Positions 44,524 to 53,228 of a stretch of 64,000 nucleotides of DNA are shown one piece after another. The position numbers and the translations under genes are program-made. Source of the stretch: Brevundimonas pondensis (GTDB lineage: Bacteria; Pseudomonadota; Alphaproteobacteria; Caulobacterales; Caulobacteraceae); the NCBI RefSeq assembly GCF_017487345.1, contig NZ_CP062006.1:1556001-1620000 (forward strand), in the 5' to 3' direction. How positions within the stretch are numbered: position 1 is the stretch's first letter; every line of letters starts with the position of its first letter. The notes below the pieces were generated by a model that saw only the letters and a list, made by a program, of their open reading frames with translations, did no database searches and was not told the DNA's origin.

Positions 44524-44540
44524 ATGAACCATGGCTGAAC
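44524..44540 (-). promoter_or_regulatory. Tandem operator GTTCAG-N5-GTTCAT of the first RcnB-like gene
   Basis: On the gene strand the site reads GTTCAG-ccatg-GTTCAT, 59 bases upstream of the ATG at 44465. The same two hexamers with the same five-base gap occur before the neighbouring RcnB-like gene. Two direct half-sites 11 bases apart suit an OmpR-family response regulator. Confidence 0.6.
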
Positions 44541-44571
44541 GCTGATCTATGGAAATCTGCAGAAATCTCTG

Positions 44572-44604
44572 AAAAAAGCCCCGCAAAGCCGAGCTCTGCG
44601 GGGC
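44572..44604 (-). terminator. Intrinsic terminator of the second RcnB-like gene
   Basis: On the minus strand GCCCCGCA and TGCGGGGC form an eight-base-pair stem (44578-44604) followed by six T. It ends the transcript of the gene at 44629-45189. Confidence 0.85.
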
Positions 44605-44628
44605 CGATTTCAAGTCCTGAGTGGGATT

Positions 44629-45189
44629 CTAGTAGACGTCGTGCAGGACGCTGGCGATCAGGCCGGTGGCGACCGCGATCAGCAGGATGTCGTTGTTGGC
44701 GTGGACGTAGCGATAGCCACGCGGGGCCGGACGCAATCCATAATAATAGGGATCGTCCACATAGTAGCCGCGATAGGCCGAGGGCAGATAGCCGCCCTGA
44801 CGCCAGCGATAGCTGTAGTAGCGCGGCTCGACCTGATAGTAACCGCGGCCTGGCGCATACCAGTAGCCGTTGCGCGCGCCGCGATAGTCCCGGAACTCGG
44901 GTCGGCCGCGCCACCAGTCGCGGTTGTTGCGGTCCCAACGGTCGGCGCGGCGATCATGGCGATAGTCACGACGGTCGTCCCGGCGATCCTGGCGCCAGTC
45001 ACGGCGATCTTCACGGCGTTCCTGACGCCACTCGCGACGATCGTCGCGGTCGTCCCGGCGGTCGTCGCGACGATCTTGGCGCCATTCGCGGCGGTCGTGA
45101 CGGTCCTCGGCCTGGGCCGCCAGCGGCGCGGCCGTCGTGGTCAGCGCCAGGGCGACGATGGCGGCCTTGGTAAGGCGGTTCATCTGCAT
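44629..45189 (-). CDS. RcnB-like envelope protein with Asp-Arg repeats
   Basis: The 186-residue protein has a signal peptide (TKAAIVALALTTTAAPLAAQ), a highly charged region of DDRRDDR and REWRQDRR repeats (about residues 28-90) and an RcnB-like C-terminus with NGYWYAPGRGYYQVEPRYYS, YLPSAYRGYYVDDPYYYGL and RYVHANNDILLIAVATGLI. It is shorter than its neighbour but has the same three-part plan, so the two probably arose by duplication. It has its own terminator and its own copy of the tandem operator, so the two genes are separately transcribed but co-regulated. An ATG two codons downstream is an alternative start. Confidence 0.8.
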   Translation of the reverse strand: MQMNRLTKAAIVALALTTTAAPLAAQAEDRHDRREWRQDRRDDRRDDRDDRREWRQERREDRRDWRQDRRDDRRDYRHDRRADRWDRNNRDWWRGRPEFRDYRGARNGYWYAPGRGYYQVEPRYYSYRWRQGGYLPSAYRGYYVDDPYYYGLRPAPRGYRYVHANNDILLIAVATGLIASVLHDVY

Positions 45190-45262
45190 GTCTCCATGGT
45201 CTGGGCGCCGAAGAAAGCTGCGGACGGCCCGTTGAACAGGCGGTCAAGGTCGGTCCCGGCGC

Positions 45263-45279
45263 ATGAACTCGTCCTGAAC
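45263..45279 (-). promoter_or_regulatory. Tandem operator GTTCAG-N5-GTTCAT of the second RcnB-like gene
   Basis: On the gene strand the site reads GTTCAG-gacga-GTTCAT, 74 bases upstream of the ATG at 45189. Both half-sites and the spacing equal those at 44524-44540, while the spacer differs, as expected for a protein-binding site. Confidence 0.6.
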
Positions 45280-45335
45280 GGCGATGTCAGGTTTCGAGCC
45301 CCGGGTTGGAGCGCCGCTTCTGCGTTAACTCTAAT

Positions 45336-45356
45336 TTCAAATCGCCGGTATTTGAA
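45336..45356. promoter_or_regulatory. 7-bp inverted repeat before the Sel1-like gene
   Basis: TTCAAAT-cgccggt-ATTTGAA is a perfect inverted repeat with a seven-base spacer, 50 bases upstream of the start at 45406. It is a likely regulator-binding site. Confidence 0.45.
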
Positions 45357-45405
45357 TGAAGGTCGAACGGCACGGTCAGAAGGACCAACGCCCGGAGGAC
45401 TGGCT

Positions 45406-45708
45406 ATGACTGCGCAAGAAACCGCGCCTGAGGCTATCGCAACCGCAGCCTTGCCGCTGCCGACCGTCGATATGGACGGGGACGCCCTGTTCCGATTGGG
45501 GCTGGCCTATTCGGCCGGACTGGACGGGTGTCCGATGGACCGGGTTTCCGCTCACATGATCTTCAATCTGGCGGCCATGAAGGGGTCGGTCGAGGCGCGC
45601 GAATATCGCCGCGACCTGAGCCAGGAGATGGAGCACGACGAGATCGCCGAGGCCCAACGCGCAGCGCGCCGCTGGATCGACGCCGGTTCCAGCACTCTGG
45701 CCGCCTGA
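45406..45708 (+). CDS. Small Sel1-repeat-like protein
   Basis: The 100-residue product has one Sel1-type helix pair (GDALFRLGLAYSAGLDGCPM, VSAHMIFNLAAMKGSVEARE) followed by a charged helix (RRDLSQEMEHDEIAEAQRAA). Sel1 repeats mediate protein contacts. GGAGG lies eight bases before the ATG at 45406, a strong start. The frame continues open far upstream, but that part is antisense to the RcnB-like gene and not coding. There is no signal peptide, so the product is cytoplasmic. Confidence 0.78.
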   Translation: MTAQETAPEAIATAALPLPTVDMDGDALFRLGLAYSAGLDGCPMDRVSAHMIFNLAAMKGSVEAREYRRDLSQEMEHDEIAEAQRAARRWIDAGSSTLAA

Positions 45709-45787
45709 AGTCGCGGGCGACGGCTGGACCGGGCGGCGAGGGCGGGTTATGGACCCGGCGAAGACCAGTCGCCGAAGGATTCCGCCC

Positions 45788-46093
45788 ATGCTCGCTCGCA
45801 TCTATCGCCCGGCCAAGACCGCGATGCAGTCGGGCAAGGCCAAGTCCAATGACTGGCGTCTGGAGTTCGAACCGGCCTCGGCGCGCACGCAGGACCCGTT
45901 GACTGGCTGGACCAGCACCACCGACATGAACGGCCAGGTTCGTCTGACTTTTGAAACCAAGGAAGAAGCGGTCGAATATGCCGAGCGTCACGGCATCGCC
46001 TTCCGCCTGCACGAGCCGCAGGACGCGCCGCTGATCCTCAAGGCCTATGCCGACAACTTCGCCACCAACCGCAAGCAGCCCTGGACCCACTAA
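45788..46093 (+). CDS. NDUFS4-type complex I accessory subunit
   Basis: The 101-residue product matches the ETC complex I subunit (NDUFS4, 18 kDa) family: ARIYRPAKTAMQSGKAKSND, then WRLEFEPASARTQDPLTGWT and the conserved VRLTFETKEEAVEYAERHGI, ending in KAYADNFATNRKQPWTH. This accessory subunit of NADH:ubiquinone oxidoreductase is shared by alphaproteobacteria and mitochondria. An upstream ATG at 45749 adds 13 basic residues, whereas the family begins at MLARIYRP (45788). The other complex I genes are not in this window. Confidence 0.93.
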   Translation: MLARIYRPAKTAMQSGKAKSNDWRLEFEPASARTQDPLTGWTSTTDMNGQVRLTFETKEEAVEYAERHGIAFRLHEPQDAPLILKAYADNFATNRKQPWTH

Positions 46094-46119
46094 GGTCCCT
46101 GCTGCGGCGCAAGGCCGAG

Positions 46120-46196
46120 GCGCCCTTAGCTCAACCGGATAGAGCACCCGCCTTCTAAGCGGGATGTTGCAGGTTCGAGTCCTGCAGGGCGCGCCA
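46120..46196 (+). tRNA. tRNA-Arg(TCT)
   Basis: The 77-base gene folds with acceptor GCGCCCT/AGGGCGC, a D-arm, the anticodon arm CCCGC-CTTCTAA-GCGGG with anticodon TCT, a T-arm with GGTTCGAGTCC and an encoded CCA. Its 3' 42 bases overlap the end of the opposite-strand lyase gene. Confidence 0.96.
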
Positions 46197-47348
46197 TGCC
46201 TCCAGACCATTTTCCAGGTCGGCAATGAGGTCCGCCGGATCTTCAAGTCCAATATGCAGGCGCAGTAACTGACCAGGCAGGTCGGGCTTATACAGGCGAT
46301 GCGCCAGTTGCGGGGTTTCGTGGGTGATCAGGCTTTCGAAGCCGCCCCAGGAATAGCCCATGCCGAACAGGTCGAGCGCGCTCATCAGGGCGTGGGCCGA
46401 GGCCTTGTCGCCGCCCTTCATCACGACGCCCAGCAGGGCCGCGCCGCCGGAATAATCGCGCCGCCACAGATCGTGGCCGACCGAGCCGGGCAGGGGCGGG
46501 AACAGGACCCTTTCAACCTCTGGCTGGATCTGCAGCCATTCGGCGACCAGAAGCGCAGACTTGAGTGCTTCGTTGTAGCGTAGCGGCAGGGTGCGCAGGC
46601 CACGCAAAGCCAGCCAGGCGTCGTCGGGCGAGACGTGCCAGCCCATGTCCTCGATCGTGTGCAGGATGGCGCGGGCGACTTCGCAGTCCTGAACCGCGAC
46701 AGCGCCCATCAGCAGATCGGAATGGCCCGCGACGTATTTGGTTATGGCCTGGACGCTGACGTCGACGCCGTGTTCCAGCGGGCGCAAGGCCAGACCCGCC
46801 GCCCAGGTATTGTCCATCACTGTCAGCACGCCGCGCGTCCGACAGGCGGCGGTCAGGGCGGGCATGTCGACGATCTCGAATGTCAGGGACGATGGCGATT
46901 CAATCAGCAGAACGCGGGTTCGTTCTGCACACAAGGCCAGAATGTCGGCGGTCGAGGAGTCCGCCGGATGGAAACGCGTGGCGATTCCACGCGCGGCCAG
47001 GTGGCGCGTCAGGAAACGTCGGGTAGGGCCGTAGATGGCGTCGCTAGTCACCACCTCGTCGCCGGGGCGCAGCAGGGCCAGCAGGGGGACGGTGACGGCC
47101 GCCAGTCCCGACGGGACCAGGAAGGCCTCGCTGGCCCCCTCCAGGTCGGCCAGGGCGGTGCGAAGCTCGCGGGCGGCGCTGGTGCCGTCCAGGCCATAGA
47201 TCGGGCCGGGCGTCGCATCCTGCATGGAGGCCGGATCGTCGCTGAGCATGGTCGAGGCGCGTTCGATCGGCGGATTGACCGGTCGCCGTCCCTCACCGCG
47301 TCGCGTGGCGGAGGCGATCAGGCGGGTGCGGTCGGAAAGGCGAGGCAT
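46155..47348 (-). CDS. metC: Cystathionine beta-lyase / Cys-Met metabolism PLP enzyme
   Basis: The 397-residue protein is a fold-type I PLP enzyme of the Cys/Met group: YGLDGTSAARELRTALADLE, a VPSGLAAVTVPLLALL segment, Asp179 in VMDNTWAAGLALRPLEHGVD and the PLP Lys204 in SVQAITKYVAGHSDLLMG. Overall features favour cystathionine beta-lyase (MetC), which splits cystathionine to homocysteine. The last 14 residues (ending LQDSNLQHPA) are encoded antisense to tRNA-Arg, so the reading frame runs into the tRNA gene before it meets a stop. The natural protein end may have been extended this way. Confidence 0.88.
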   Translation of the reverse strand: MPRLSDRTRLIASATRRGEGRRPVNPPIERASTMLSDDPASMQDATPGPIYGLDGTSAARELRTALADLEGASEAFLVPSGLAAVTVPLLALLRPGDEVVTSDAIYGPTRRFLTRHLAARGIATRFHPADSSTADILALCAERTRVLLIESPSSLTFEIVDMPALTAACRTRGVLTVMDNTWAAGLALRPLEHGVDVSVQAITKYVAGHSDLLMGAVAVQDCEVARAILHTIEDMGWHVSPDDAWLALRGLRTLPLRYNEALKSALLVAEWLQIQPEVERVLFPPLPGSVGHDLWRRDYSGGAALLGVVMKGGDKASAHALMSALDLFGMGYSWGGFESLITHETPQLAHRLYKPDLPGQLLRLHIGLEDPADLIADLENGLEAWRALQDSNLQHPA

Positions 47349-47426
47349 GACGGCTCCGGCGGGTTGCGGTTCTGGCCCTAGAGGGCTCTAAAGAAGGCGG
47401 GGGCGCAAGCTGGAGAGGGTGCCGGA

Positions 47427-48530
47427 ATGCGGGCGTCGAAGATCGTGACGGGAATATCGCTGACGCTGCTGCTGGCGACGGCGGCCTGCGACCGCCAGGC
47501 CAGGACCGATCACGCCGAAACGACGCCGACTTCGCGGCCGACCACAGCCACGATGCCGGCCGATGTGAGCAGCCCGACACTGGCGGCGATCAAACAGCGC
47601 GGCCACCTGAACTGCGGCGTCAATCAGGGCCTGGTGGGTTTCGCCTTCACCGACAATCGTGGAGCTTGGCGCGGTTTTGATGTCGACTTCTGCCGGGCGA
47701 CGGCGGCGGCCATCTTCGGTGACCCGGATGCGGTCCGCTTCGTGCCCCTGACTGCAGAACTGAGGTTTGAGGCCCTGCGCGATGGTCGCGTGGACGTGCT
47801 GTGGCGCAATACGTCCTGGACCATGAGCCGCGATACCGGCGGCGAACTGAGCTTCGCCGGGATCAACTATTACGACGGTCAGGGCTTTCTGGTGCGTCGC
47901 TCCCTGAACCTGAACAGCGCATCCGAGCTGAACGGCGCCCGCATCTGCGTGCAGACCGGCTCGACCACCGAACTGAATGTCGAGGACTATTTCCGCACGC
48001 GCGGGATCGAGTTCCGACCGGTCATGGTCAAGACCGAGGAAGAGGCCCGTCAGGCCTATGCGCGCGAGGAATGCGACGCCTTCACCGCTGACATTTCCGC
48101 ACTGGCGGCGGCGCGGACGACCCTGGCCAATCCGCAACAGCACGCCATCCTTCCGGACGTGATCTCCAAGGAGCCGCTGGGACCGGTCGTGCGACGTGGC
48201 GACGACCAATGGACGGCGGTGATCAGGTGGACGCTGAACGCTCTGATGTTGGGCGAGGAACTGGGGGTGACCAAGGCCAATGTCGCGGCTCTGGCGCGCG
48301 ACAGTCAGGAGCCGCGCACCCGACGCCTTCTGGGTGAGGAGGGCGAGTTCGGCCCGTCTCTGGGCCTGCCCCGGACCTGGGCGCGGGACGCCATCGCGGC
48401 AGGCGGCAACTATGGCGAGATATTCGAGCGGAACCTTGGCCAGCAATCGGCGCTGAATCTGGCCAGGGGCCTGAACGCGCAATGGAGCGCGCGGCCCAGC
48501 GGCCTGATCTACGCCCTGCCGATCCGATAG
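47427..48530 (+). CDS. Amino-acid ABC transporter substrate-binding lipoprotein (AapJ-like)
   Basis: The 367-residue protein begins with a lipoprotein signal (SLTLLLATAACDRQ, lipobox LATAAC). It matches the general L-amino-acid binding proteins: TLAAIKQRGHLNCGVNQGL, FDVDFCRATAAAIFGD and RVDVLWRNTSWTMSRDTGGE, with the usual ARICVQTGSTTELNVEDYF. It should be anchored in the inner membrane and bind amino acids in the periplasm. No permease or ATPase gene of an ABC system follows; the next gene is a secondary symporter 31 bases away. It may deliver substrate to another transporter or act as a sensor. Confidence 0.85.
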   Translation: MRASKIVTGISLTLLLATAACDRQARTDHAETTPTSRPTTATMPADVSSPTLAAIKQRGHLNCGVNQGLVGFAFTDNRGAWRGFDVDFCRATAAAIFGDPDAVRFVPLTAELRFEALRDGRVDVLWRNTSWTMSRDTGGELSFAGINYYDGQGFLVRRSLNLNSASELNGARICVQTGSTTELNVEDYFRTRGIEFRPVMVKTEEEARQAYAREECDAFTADISALAAARTTLANPQQHAILPDVISKEPLGPVVRRGDDQWTAVIRWTLNALMLGEELGVTKANVAALARDSQEPRTRRLLGEEGEFGPSLGLPRTWARDAIAAGGNYGEIFERNLGQQSALNLARGLNAQWSARPSGLIYALPIR

Positions 48531-48561
48531 GGCGTCGGTCGGCCGCCTGATCGGGGGACAC

Positions 48562-49866
48562 ATGACCGCAACGACCAGACAGAAGCTTCCGCTGCACGTC
48601 CTGATGTTGATCGGCTTTCTGGTCGGGCTGACAGGCGGGCTCCTGGTCAATCTTACGGTTGGCGGGGATACGCCCTGGGTTCAATGGGTGACGGCGAACA
48701 TCACCGGGCCGGCGGGGCAGATATTCCTGCGTCTGCTGTTCATGCTGGTGCTGCCCCTGCTGTTCTCGGCCCTGGTGGTCGGCGTAGCGGAGATGGGCGA
48801 CCTGAAGACCCTGGGGAGGGCCGGAACCAAGAGCCTGCTGTTCACTGTCTTCATTTCCGCCGTGGCCGTGATCATCGGCCTTGTCATGGTCAATGTCTTC
48901 CGTCCGGGCGACGGGGTTGATCCGGTGCTGGCGCAGCAGTTGCTGGAGCAAGGGCGCAGCGGGGCGGCCTCCATCGTCGGCAGCGCGCCGGATTCGGTCC
49001 GGGCGGGTGACTTCTTCCTTGATCTGGTGCCGTCCAACGTCTTCACGGCGGCGGCGCAGAACGAAATTCTGCCGGTCATGGTCTTCGCCCTGATGTTCGG
49101 GATCGGGCTGGTGCTGGCCAGGGGGCCGGCGACGGAGAACCTGCAGAAGACCATCGAGGGCGTGTTCGAGGTGATGATGAAGCTCATCAACCTGGTCATC
49201 CGCCTGGCGCCCATCGCCATCGCCTGTCTGATGTTCAATCTGGCGGCTCTGTTCGGGTGGGATCTGTTGCTGCGTCTGGCGGCCTTTGTCGCTGTCGCCG
49301 TGGGCGCGATGGCGATCCACATGTTCGTGGTCTATCCGATCTGCATCGCCACGCTGGGCGGCATGTCGCCGCTGAAGTTCTTTCGCGACATTCGCGAGGC
49401 CATGGTGGTGTCCTTCTCGACTGCCTCGTCCAACGCCAGTTTGCCGGTGTCGCTAAGGGTGGCCGAGCAGAACCTGGGCCTGCCGCGCAAGATCGCCCGC
49501 TTTGTCCTGACCGTCGGGGCCACGGCCAACCAGAACGGCACGGCCCTGTTTGAGGGCGTGACGGTGTTGTTCCTGGCCCAGTTCTTCGGCGTTGACCTGA
49601 GCCTGGGCCAGCAGTTCATCGTCATGCTGGTCTGTATTCTGGGCGGGGTCGGCACGGCGGGCGTGCCGGCGGGCAGCCTGCCGGTCATCGCCATGATCCT
49701 GGCCATGGTGGGCGTGCCGCCGGAAGGCATAGGCCTGATCCTGGGCGTGGATCGTTTCCTGGATATGTGCCGCACCACGTTGAACGTGACCGGCGATCTG
49801 GTCGTCGCGACGGTGGTGTCGCGCGGCGAGGAGGATACGGACGCTGCGCTTCCCGCTTCGGCCTGA
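48562..49866 (+). CDS. DAACS-family dicarboxylate/amino acid:cation symporter
   Basis: The 434-residue membrane protein has the family's hallmark segments: a serine-rich hairpin [31 protein letters not shown] (helix 7, NxxxT), [16 protein letters not shown] (hairpin 2) and [19 protein letters not shown] (helix 8). It imports glutamate, aspartate or dicarboxylates with Na+ or H+. It follows the binding-protein gene at a short distance and is probably cotranscribed. Confidence 0.92.
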   Translation: MTATTRQKLPLHVLMLIGFLVGLTGGLLVNLTVGGDTPWVQWVTANITGPAGQIFLRLLFMLVLPLLFSALVVGVAEMGDLKTLGRAGTKSLLFTVFISAVAVIIGLVMVNVFRPGDGVDPVLAQQLLEQGRSGAASIVGSAPDSVRAGDFFLDLVPSNVFTAAAQNEILPVMVFALMFGIGLVLARGPATENLQKTIEGVFEVMMKLINLVIRLAPIAIACLMFNLAALFGWDLLLRLAAFVAVAVGAMAIHMFVVYPICIATLGGMSPLKFFRDIREAMVVSFSTASSNASLPVSLRVAEQNLGLPRKIARFVLTVGATANQNGTALFEGVTVLFLAQFFGVDLSLGQQFIVMLVCILGGVGTAGVPAGSLPVIAMILAMVGVPPEGIGLILGVDRFLDMCRTTLNVTGDLVVATVVSRGEEDTDAALPASA

Positions 49867-49870
49867 GGCT

Positions 49871-50722
49871 CTAGTTCACCTCGACGGGGGTGTCCTGACG
49901 GGCGCCCCACTCGGCCCAGGAGCCGTCATATAGCTGTGATGGCCGCCCCAGCACCTCCAGGCCCAGGCTGAGGATGGCGGCGGTCACGCCCGACCCGCAA
50001 CTGGTGATCACGGGGCGATCCAGATCGACACCCGCCTCAAGGAAGGCGGCTTCCAGCGCGACGCCGCGTTTCAGTGTTCCATCCGCATTCAGCACCTTTC
50101 CGAAGGGCAGGTTGAGCGCGCCCGGCATGTGACCTGATCGGACGCCCGCGCGAGGCTCGGGCGCCTCGCCGCGAAAGCGCGGGGCGCCGCGTGCGTCCAC
50201 GACTTGAGCTGAGCCGGCCAGGGCCTGTCTGACCTGCTTCAGATCGACGACGCGGTCGCCCTGGAAGGTCGGCTGGAAGATAGCGGCCTGTTTCGGGTCG
50301 ACAGGGCCATGCTCCAGTGGGCGCCCCTCGGCTCGCCATTTCGGCAGGCCGCCGTCCAGAATCTGAACGTGACGAGCGCCCATGATCCGCAACATCCAGC
50401 GGACACGCGCCGCCGAGAACAAGCCCTGCGCGTCGTAGACGATGATGTCATCCGTGTCGCGGACGCCCAGCGCCCCCATGGCTTCGGCGAAGGCCTGGGG
50501 CGTCGGCAGCATGTGCGGGTAGGGGCTGTTGCGGTCGGACAGGGCGTCCAGGTCGAAGAAGACTGCGCCCGGCAGTCGCTCGCGATCGAAGTCCGCGTGC
50601 GCGTCACGCCCGTCTAACCACCAGCTGGCGTCGATGATGCGAAAGTCGGCGCCACTCCGCTGCATCGCCGCCAAGGCTTCGGTCGAGATCAGGGGACTGG
50701 CAGTCGGGGCGGTCTGGGTCAT
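49871..50722 (-). CDS. sseA: 3-mercaptopyruvate sulfurtransferase
   Basis: The 283-residue protein has two rhodanese domains. The N-terminal one is inactive ([35 protein letters not shown]). The C-terminal one has the active loop [12 protein letters not shown], whose CG(S/T)GVTA form marks mercaptopyruvate sulfurtransferases. It moves sulfur from 3-mercaptopyruvate to thiols or cyanide. The gene is monocistronic and convergent with the symporter gene, four bases from its stop. Confidence 0.9.
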   Translation of the reverse strand: MTQTAPTASPLISTEALAAMQRSGADFRIIDASWWLDGRDAHADFDRERLPGAVFFDLDALSDRNSPYPHMLPTPQAFAEAMGALGVRDTDDIIVYDAQGLFSAARVRWMLRIMGARHVQILDGGLPKWRAEGRPLEHGPVDPKQAAIFQPTFQGDRVVDLKQVRQALAGSAQVVDARGAPRFRGEAPEPRAGVRSGHMPGALNLPFGKVLNADGTLKRGVALEAAFLEAGVDLDRPVITSCGSGVTAAILSLGLEVLGRPSQLYDGSWAEWGARQDTPVEVN

Positions 50723-50870
50723 GCCGTCAGGCTACCATGATCACGCGGCTGGTGGTCAGGGGCTGAGTCGCCGGGTAGGTTGCGCAAATGCGTCCGCGAC
50801 GCCACCTGTCCGCCTTGAATTCGCGGCATAGGCTCGCGAACCGCCGTTGAAACCAGTCGAAAGCGCCGCC

Positions 50871-51749
50871 GTGACCTCTCCGAACGCCGTCATCACCCTG
50901 TCCGAAGGCCTAAAGACGCCCGTCGTCATCGGCGGCGGCGCCCGCATCGTCTTCATCGCCGGCCCCTGCCAGATGCAGAGCCGCCAGCACGCGCTGGAAA
51001 CGGCTCACGCGCTGAAGGAGATCGGCGAGCGGCTGAACCTCGGCATCATCTACAAGACCAGCTTCGACAAGGCGAACCGCACCAGCGCCAGCGCCGCGCG
51101 CGGCATCGGCCTGAAGGACGCCATGCCGATCTTCGCCGAAATCCGCGAAGTCACCGGCCTGCCGACCCTGACCGATGTCCACTCCGAGGCCCAGTGCGGC
51201 CCGGTAGGCGAGGTCGTGGACGTGCTGCAGATCCCGGCCTTCCTGTCGCGCCAGACCGACCTGCTGCTGGCCGCCGCCGCCACGGGCAAGGCGATCAACA
51301 TCAAGAAGGGTCAGTTCCTGGCGCCCTGGGACATGAAGAACGTCATCGCCAAGGTGGTGGGCGCGGGTAATCCGAACGTCATGGCCTGCGAACGCGGCGC
51401 CAGCTTCGGCTACAACACCCTGGTCAGTGACATGCGCTCTCTGCCGATCATGCGCGAGATCGGCTGCCCGATCGTCTTCGACGCGACCCACAGCGTCCAG
51501 CAGCCGGGCGGGCAGGGCACGTCCTCGGGCGGTCAGCGCGAGTTCGTGCCGGTGCTGGCCCGCGCGGCCGTCTCGGTCGGCGTCGACGCCGTCTTCATGG
51601 AGACGCACGAAGACCCGGACAACGCCCCGTCGGACGGTCCGAACATGGTGCCGCTGAGCCAGTTCGAGGCCCTGGCCGCCGAACTGATCGCCTTCGACGA
51701 CCTGGCCATCAAGCTCGGTCACAAGGGGCCGATGGCGAAGACGGCGTGA
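50871..51749 (+). CDS. kdsA: 3-deoxy-8-phosphooctulonate synthase (KDO-8-P synthase)
   Basis: The roughly 292-residue enzyme has IFIAGPC-type sequence ([18 protein letters not shown]), [37 protein letters not shown] and [13 protein letters not shown]. It joins arabinose-5-phosphate and PEP to form KDO-8-phosphate for lipid A-core synthesis. The Cys in AGPC is the metal ligand of class II enzymes; class I enzymes have Asn there, so this is probably a metal-dependent form. The GTG at 50871 is preferred; a TTG at 50847 would add eight residues. hldE starts 18 bases downstream, so sugar precursors for the core oligosaccharide are grouped. Confidence 0.94.
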   Translation: MTSPNAVITLSEGLKTPVVIGGGARIVFIAGPCQMQSRQHALETAHALKEIGERLNLGIIYKTSFDKANRTSASAARGIGLKDAMPIFAEIREVTGLPTLTDVHSEAQCGPVGEVVDVLQIPAFLSRQTDLLLAAAATGKAINIKKGQFLAPWDMKNVIAKVVGAGNPNVMACERGASFGYNTLVSDMRSLPIMREIGCPIVFDATHSVQQPGGQGTSSGGQREFVPVLARAAVSVGVDAVFMETHEDPDNAPSDGPNMVPLSQFEALAAELIAFDDLAIKLGHKGPMAKTA

Positions 51750-51767
51750 ATCCGCTAGTTCGGCGTC

Positions 51768-53228
51768 ATGGCTGAACGTTCTCTTGATCTCGGCGCCCTG
51801 CAGTCCCTGCTGGAGCGCGTGCGCGACCTGAAGGTCGCCTGCGTCGGCGATCTGATGCTGGATCGCTATGTCTATGGCGAGGTCAGCCGCATCTCGCCCG
51901 AGGCGCCGATCCCCGTTCTGCGCGCGCGCCGCACCGTGGCCATGCCCGGCGGCGTGGGCAACGTCGCCCGCAACGTCGCAGCCCTGGGCGGTCAGGCCCG
52001 TCTGGGCGCCGTGGCGGGCGATGACGCGGCGGGCGCCGAACTGGCCGAGCTGATCGCCGCCGAGGACCGGATCGACGACGCCCTGATCCGACCGGAAGGC
52101 GCAGCCACCATCGTCAAGACGCGCTTCGTCGCCGCCGGCCAGCAACTGCTGCGTCTGGACGACGAGGCCGCGACCCATTCCGGCTATGACGACAAGGCGG
52201 TGTTCCAGGGCGCGGGCGCCATCCTCCTGTCCGACTACGCCAAGGGCGTGGTGGACGACGGCGCCATTCAGGCGGCGCTGTGGGCCGGGGCCGAATACGG
52301 CGCGCCGGTCATCGTCGACCCCAAGGGCCGCGACTTCGCCCGCTATGGCGCGGTTGACGTCATCAAGCCGAACGCCAGCGAACTGGCGGGCGCCACCGGT
52401 CTGCCGACCGAGACGGACGAACAGGTCGAGGCGGCGCTGGCCGCCCTGCTGGCCGCCACCACGGCCAAGGCCGTCATCGTCACCCGCGCAGGCAAGGGCA
52501 TGACCCTGGCGAGGCGCGGGGGCGGCGTCAGCCACTTTCCCGGCCGGGCGCGCGAAGTGTTCGACGTCTCGGGCGCCGGCGACACCTGTCTCGCCGCGCT
52601 CGGGCTGGCGTTGGGCGCGGGCGCGACGCTGGAACAGGCCGTGCAGTTCGCCATCCTCGCCTCGGGCGTCGTCGTGGGCAAGAGCGGCACGGCCGTGGTC
52701 ACCCCCGCCGAACTGATCGAGGCCGAGATGAGCCAGCATGCGGCCTTGGCGCACTCCAAGGTCACGCCGCTGGACGAACTGGCTGATCAGGTCGAGGCGT
52801 GGAAGCGTCAGGGCCTGAAGGTTGGTTTCACCAACGGCTGCTTCGATATCCTGCACCGCGGCCACGTCGCCTATCTGGCCCAGGCGCGCAACTGGTGCGA
52901 CCGGCTGGTGGTGGCGCTGAACACCGATGCCTCGGTGCGCCGCCTGAAGGGCGAGGGGCGCCCCGTCAATGATCTGGATAGCCGCGCCGCCGTCATCGGC
53001 GGTCTGGCCAGCGTGGATCGTGTGACGGCCTTTGATGACCCGACGCCCATCGCCCTGATCGAGCGACTGAAGCCCGACGTGCTGATCAAGGGCTCGGACT
53101 ACACCAAGGACAAGGTCGTTGGCGCTGCCGAGGTCGAGAGCTGGGGCGGCGTGGTCCGCCTGGCCGATTTCGCCGACGGCTATTCGACCACGAAGACGAT
53201 TGAGAAGATGACCGGGGACATGGCATGA
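51768..53228 (+). CDS. hldE: Bifunctional heptose-7-P kinase / heptose-1-P adenylyltransferase
   Basis: The 486-residue protein joins an N-terminal PfkB-type kinase (CVGDLMLDRYVYGEVSRISP, PGGVGNVARNVAALGGQARL, and the FDVSGAGDTCLAALGLA anion hole) to a C-terminal nucleotidyltransferase with GFTNGCFDILHRGHVAYL (HxGH). It makes ADP-D-glycero-beta-D-manno-heptose from heptose-7-phosphate in two of the steps. The stop overlaps the hldD start by four bases. Confidence 0.96.
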   Translation: MAERSLDLGALQSLLERVRDLKVACVGDLMLDRYVYGEVSRISPEAPIPVLRARRTVAMPGGVGNVARNVAALGGQARLGAVAGDDAAGAELAELIAAEDRIDDALIRPEGAATIVKTRFVAAGQQLLRLDDEAATHSGYDDKAVFQGAGAILLSDYAKGVVDDGAIQAALWAGAEYGAPVIVDPKGRDFARYGAVDVIKPNASELAGATGLPTETDEQVEAALAALLAATTAKAVIVTRAGKGMTLARRGGGVSHFPGRAREVFDVSGAGDTCLAALGLALGAGATLEQAVQFAILASGVVVGKSGTAVVTPAELIEAEMSQHAALAHSKVTPLDELADQVEAWKRQGLKVGFTNGCFDILHRGHVAYLAQARNWCDRLVVALNTDASVRRLKGEGRPVNDLDSRAAVIGGLASVDRVTAFDDPTPIALIERLKPDVLIKGSDYTKDKVVGAAEVESWGGVVRLADFADGYSTTKTIEKMTGDMA

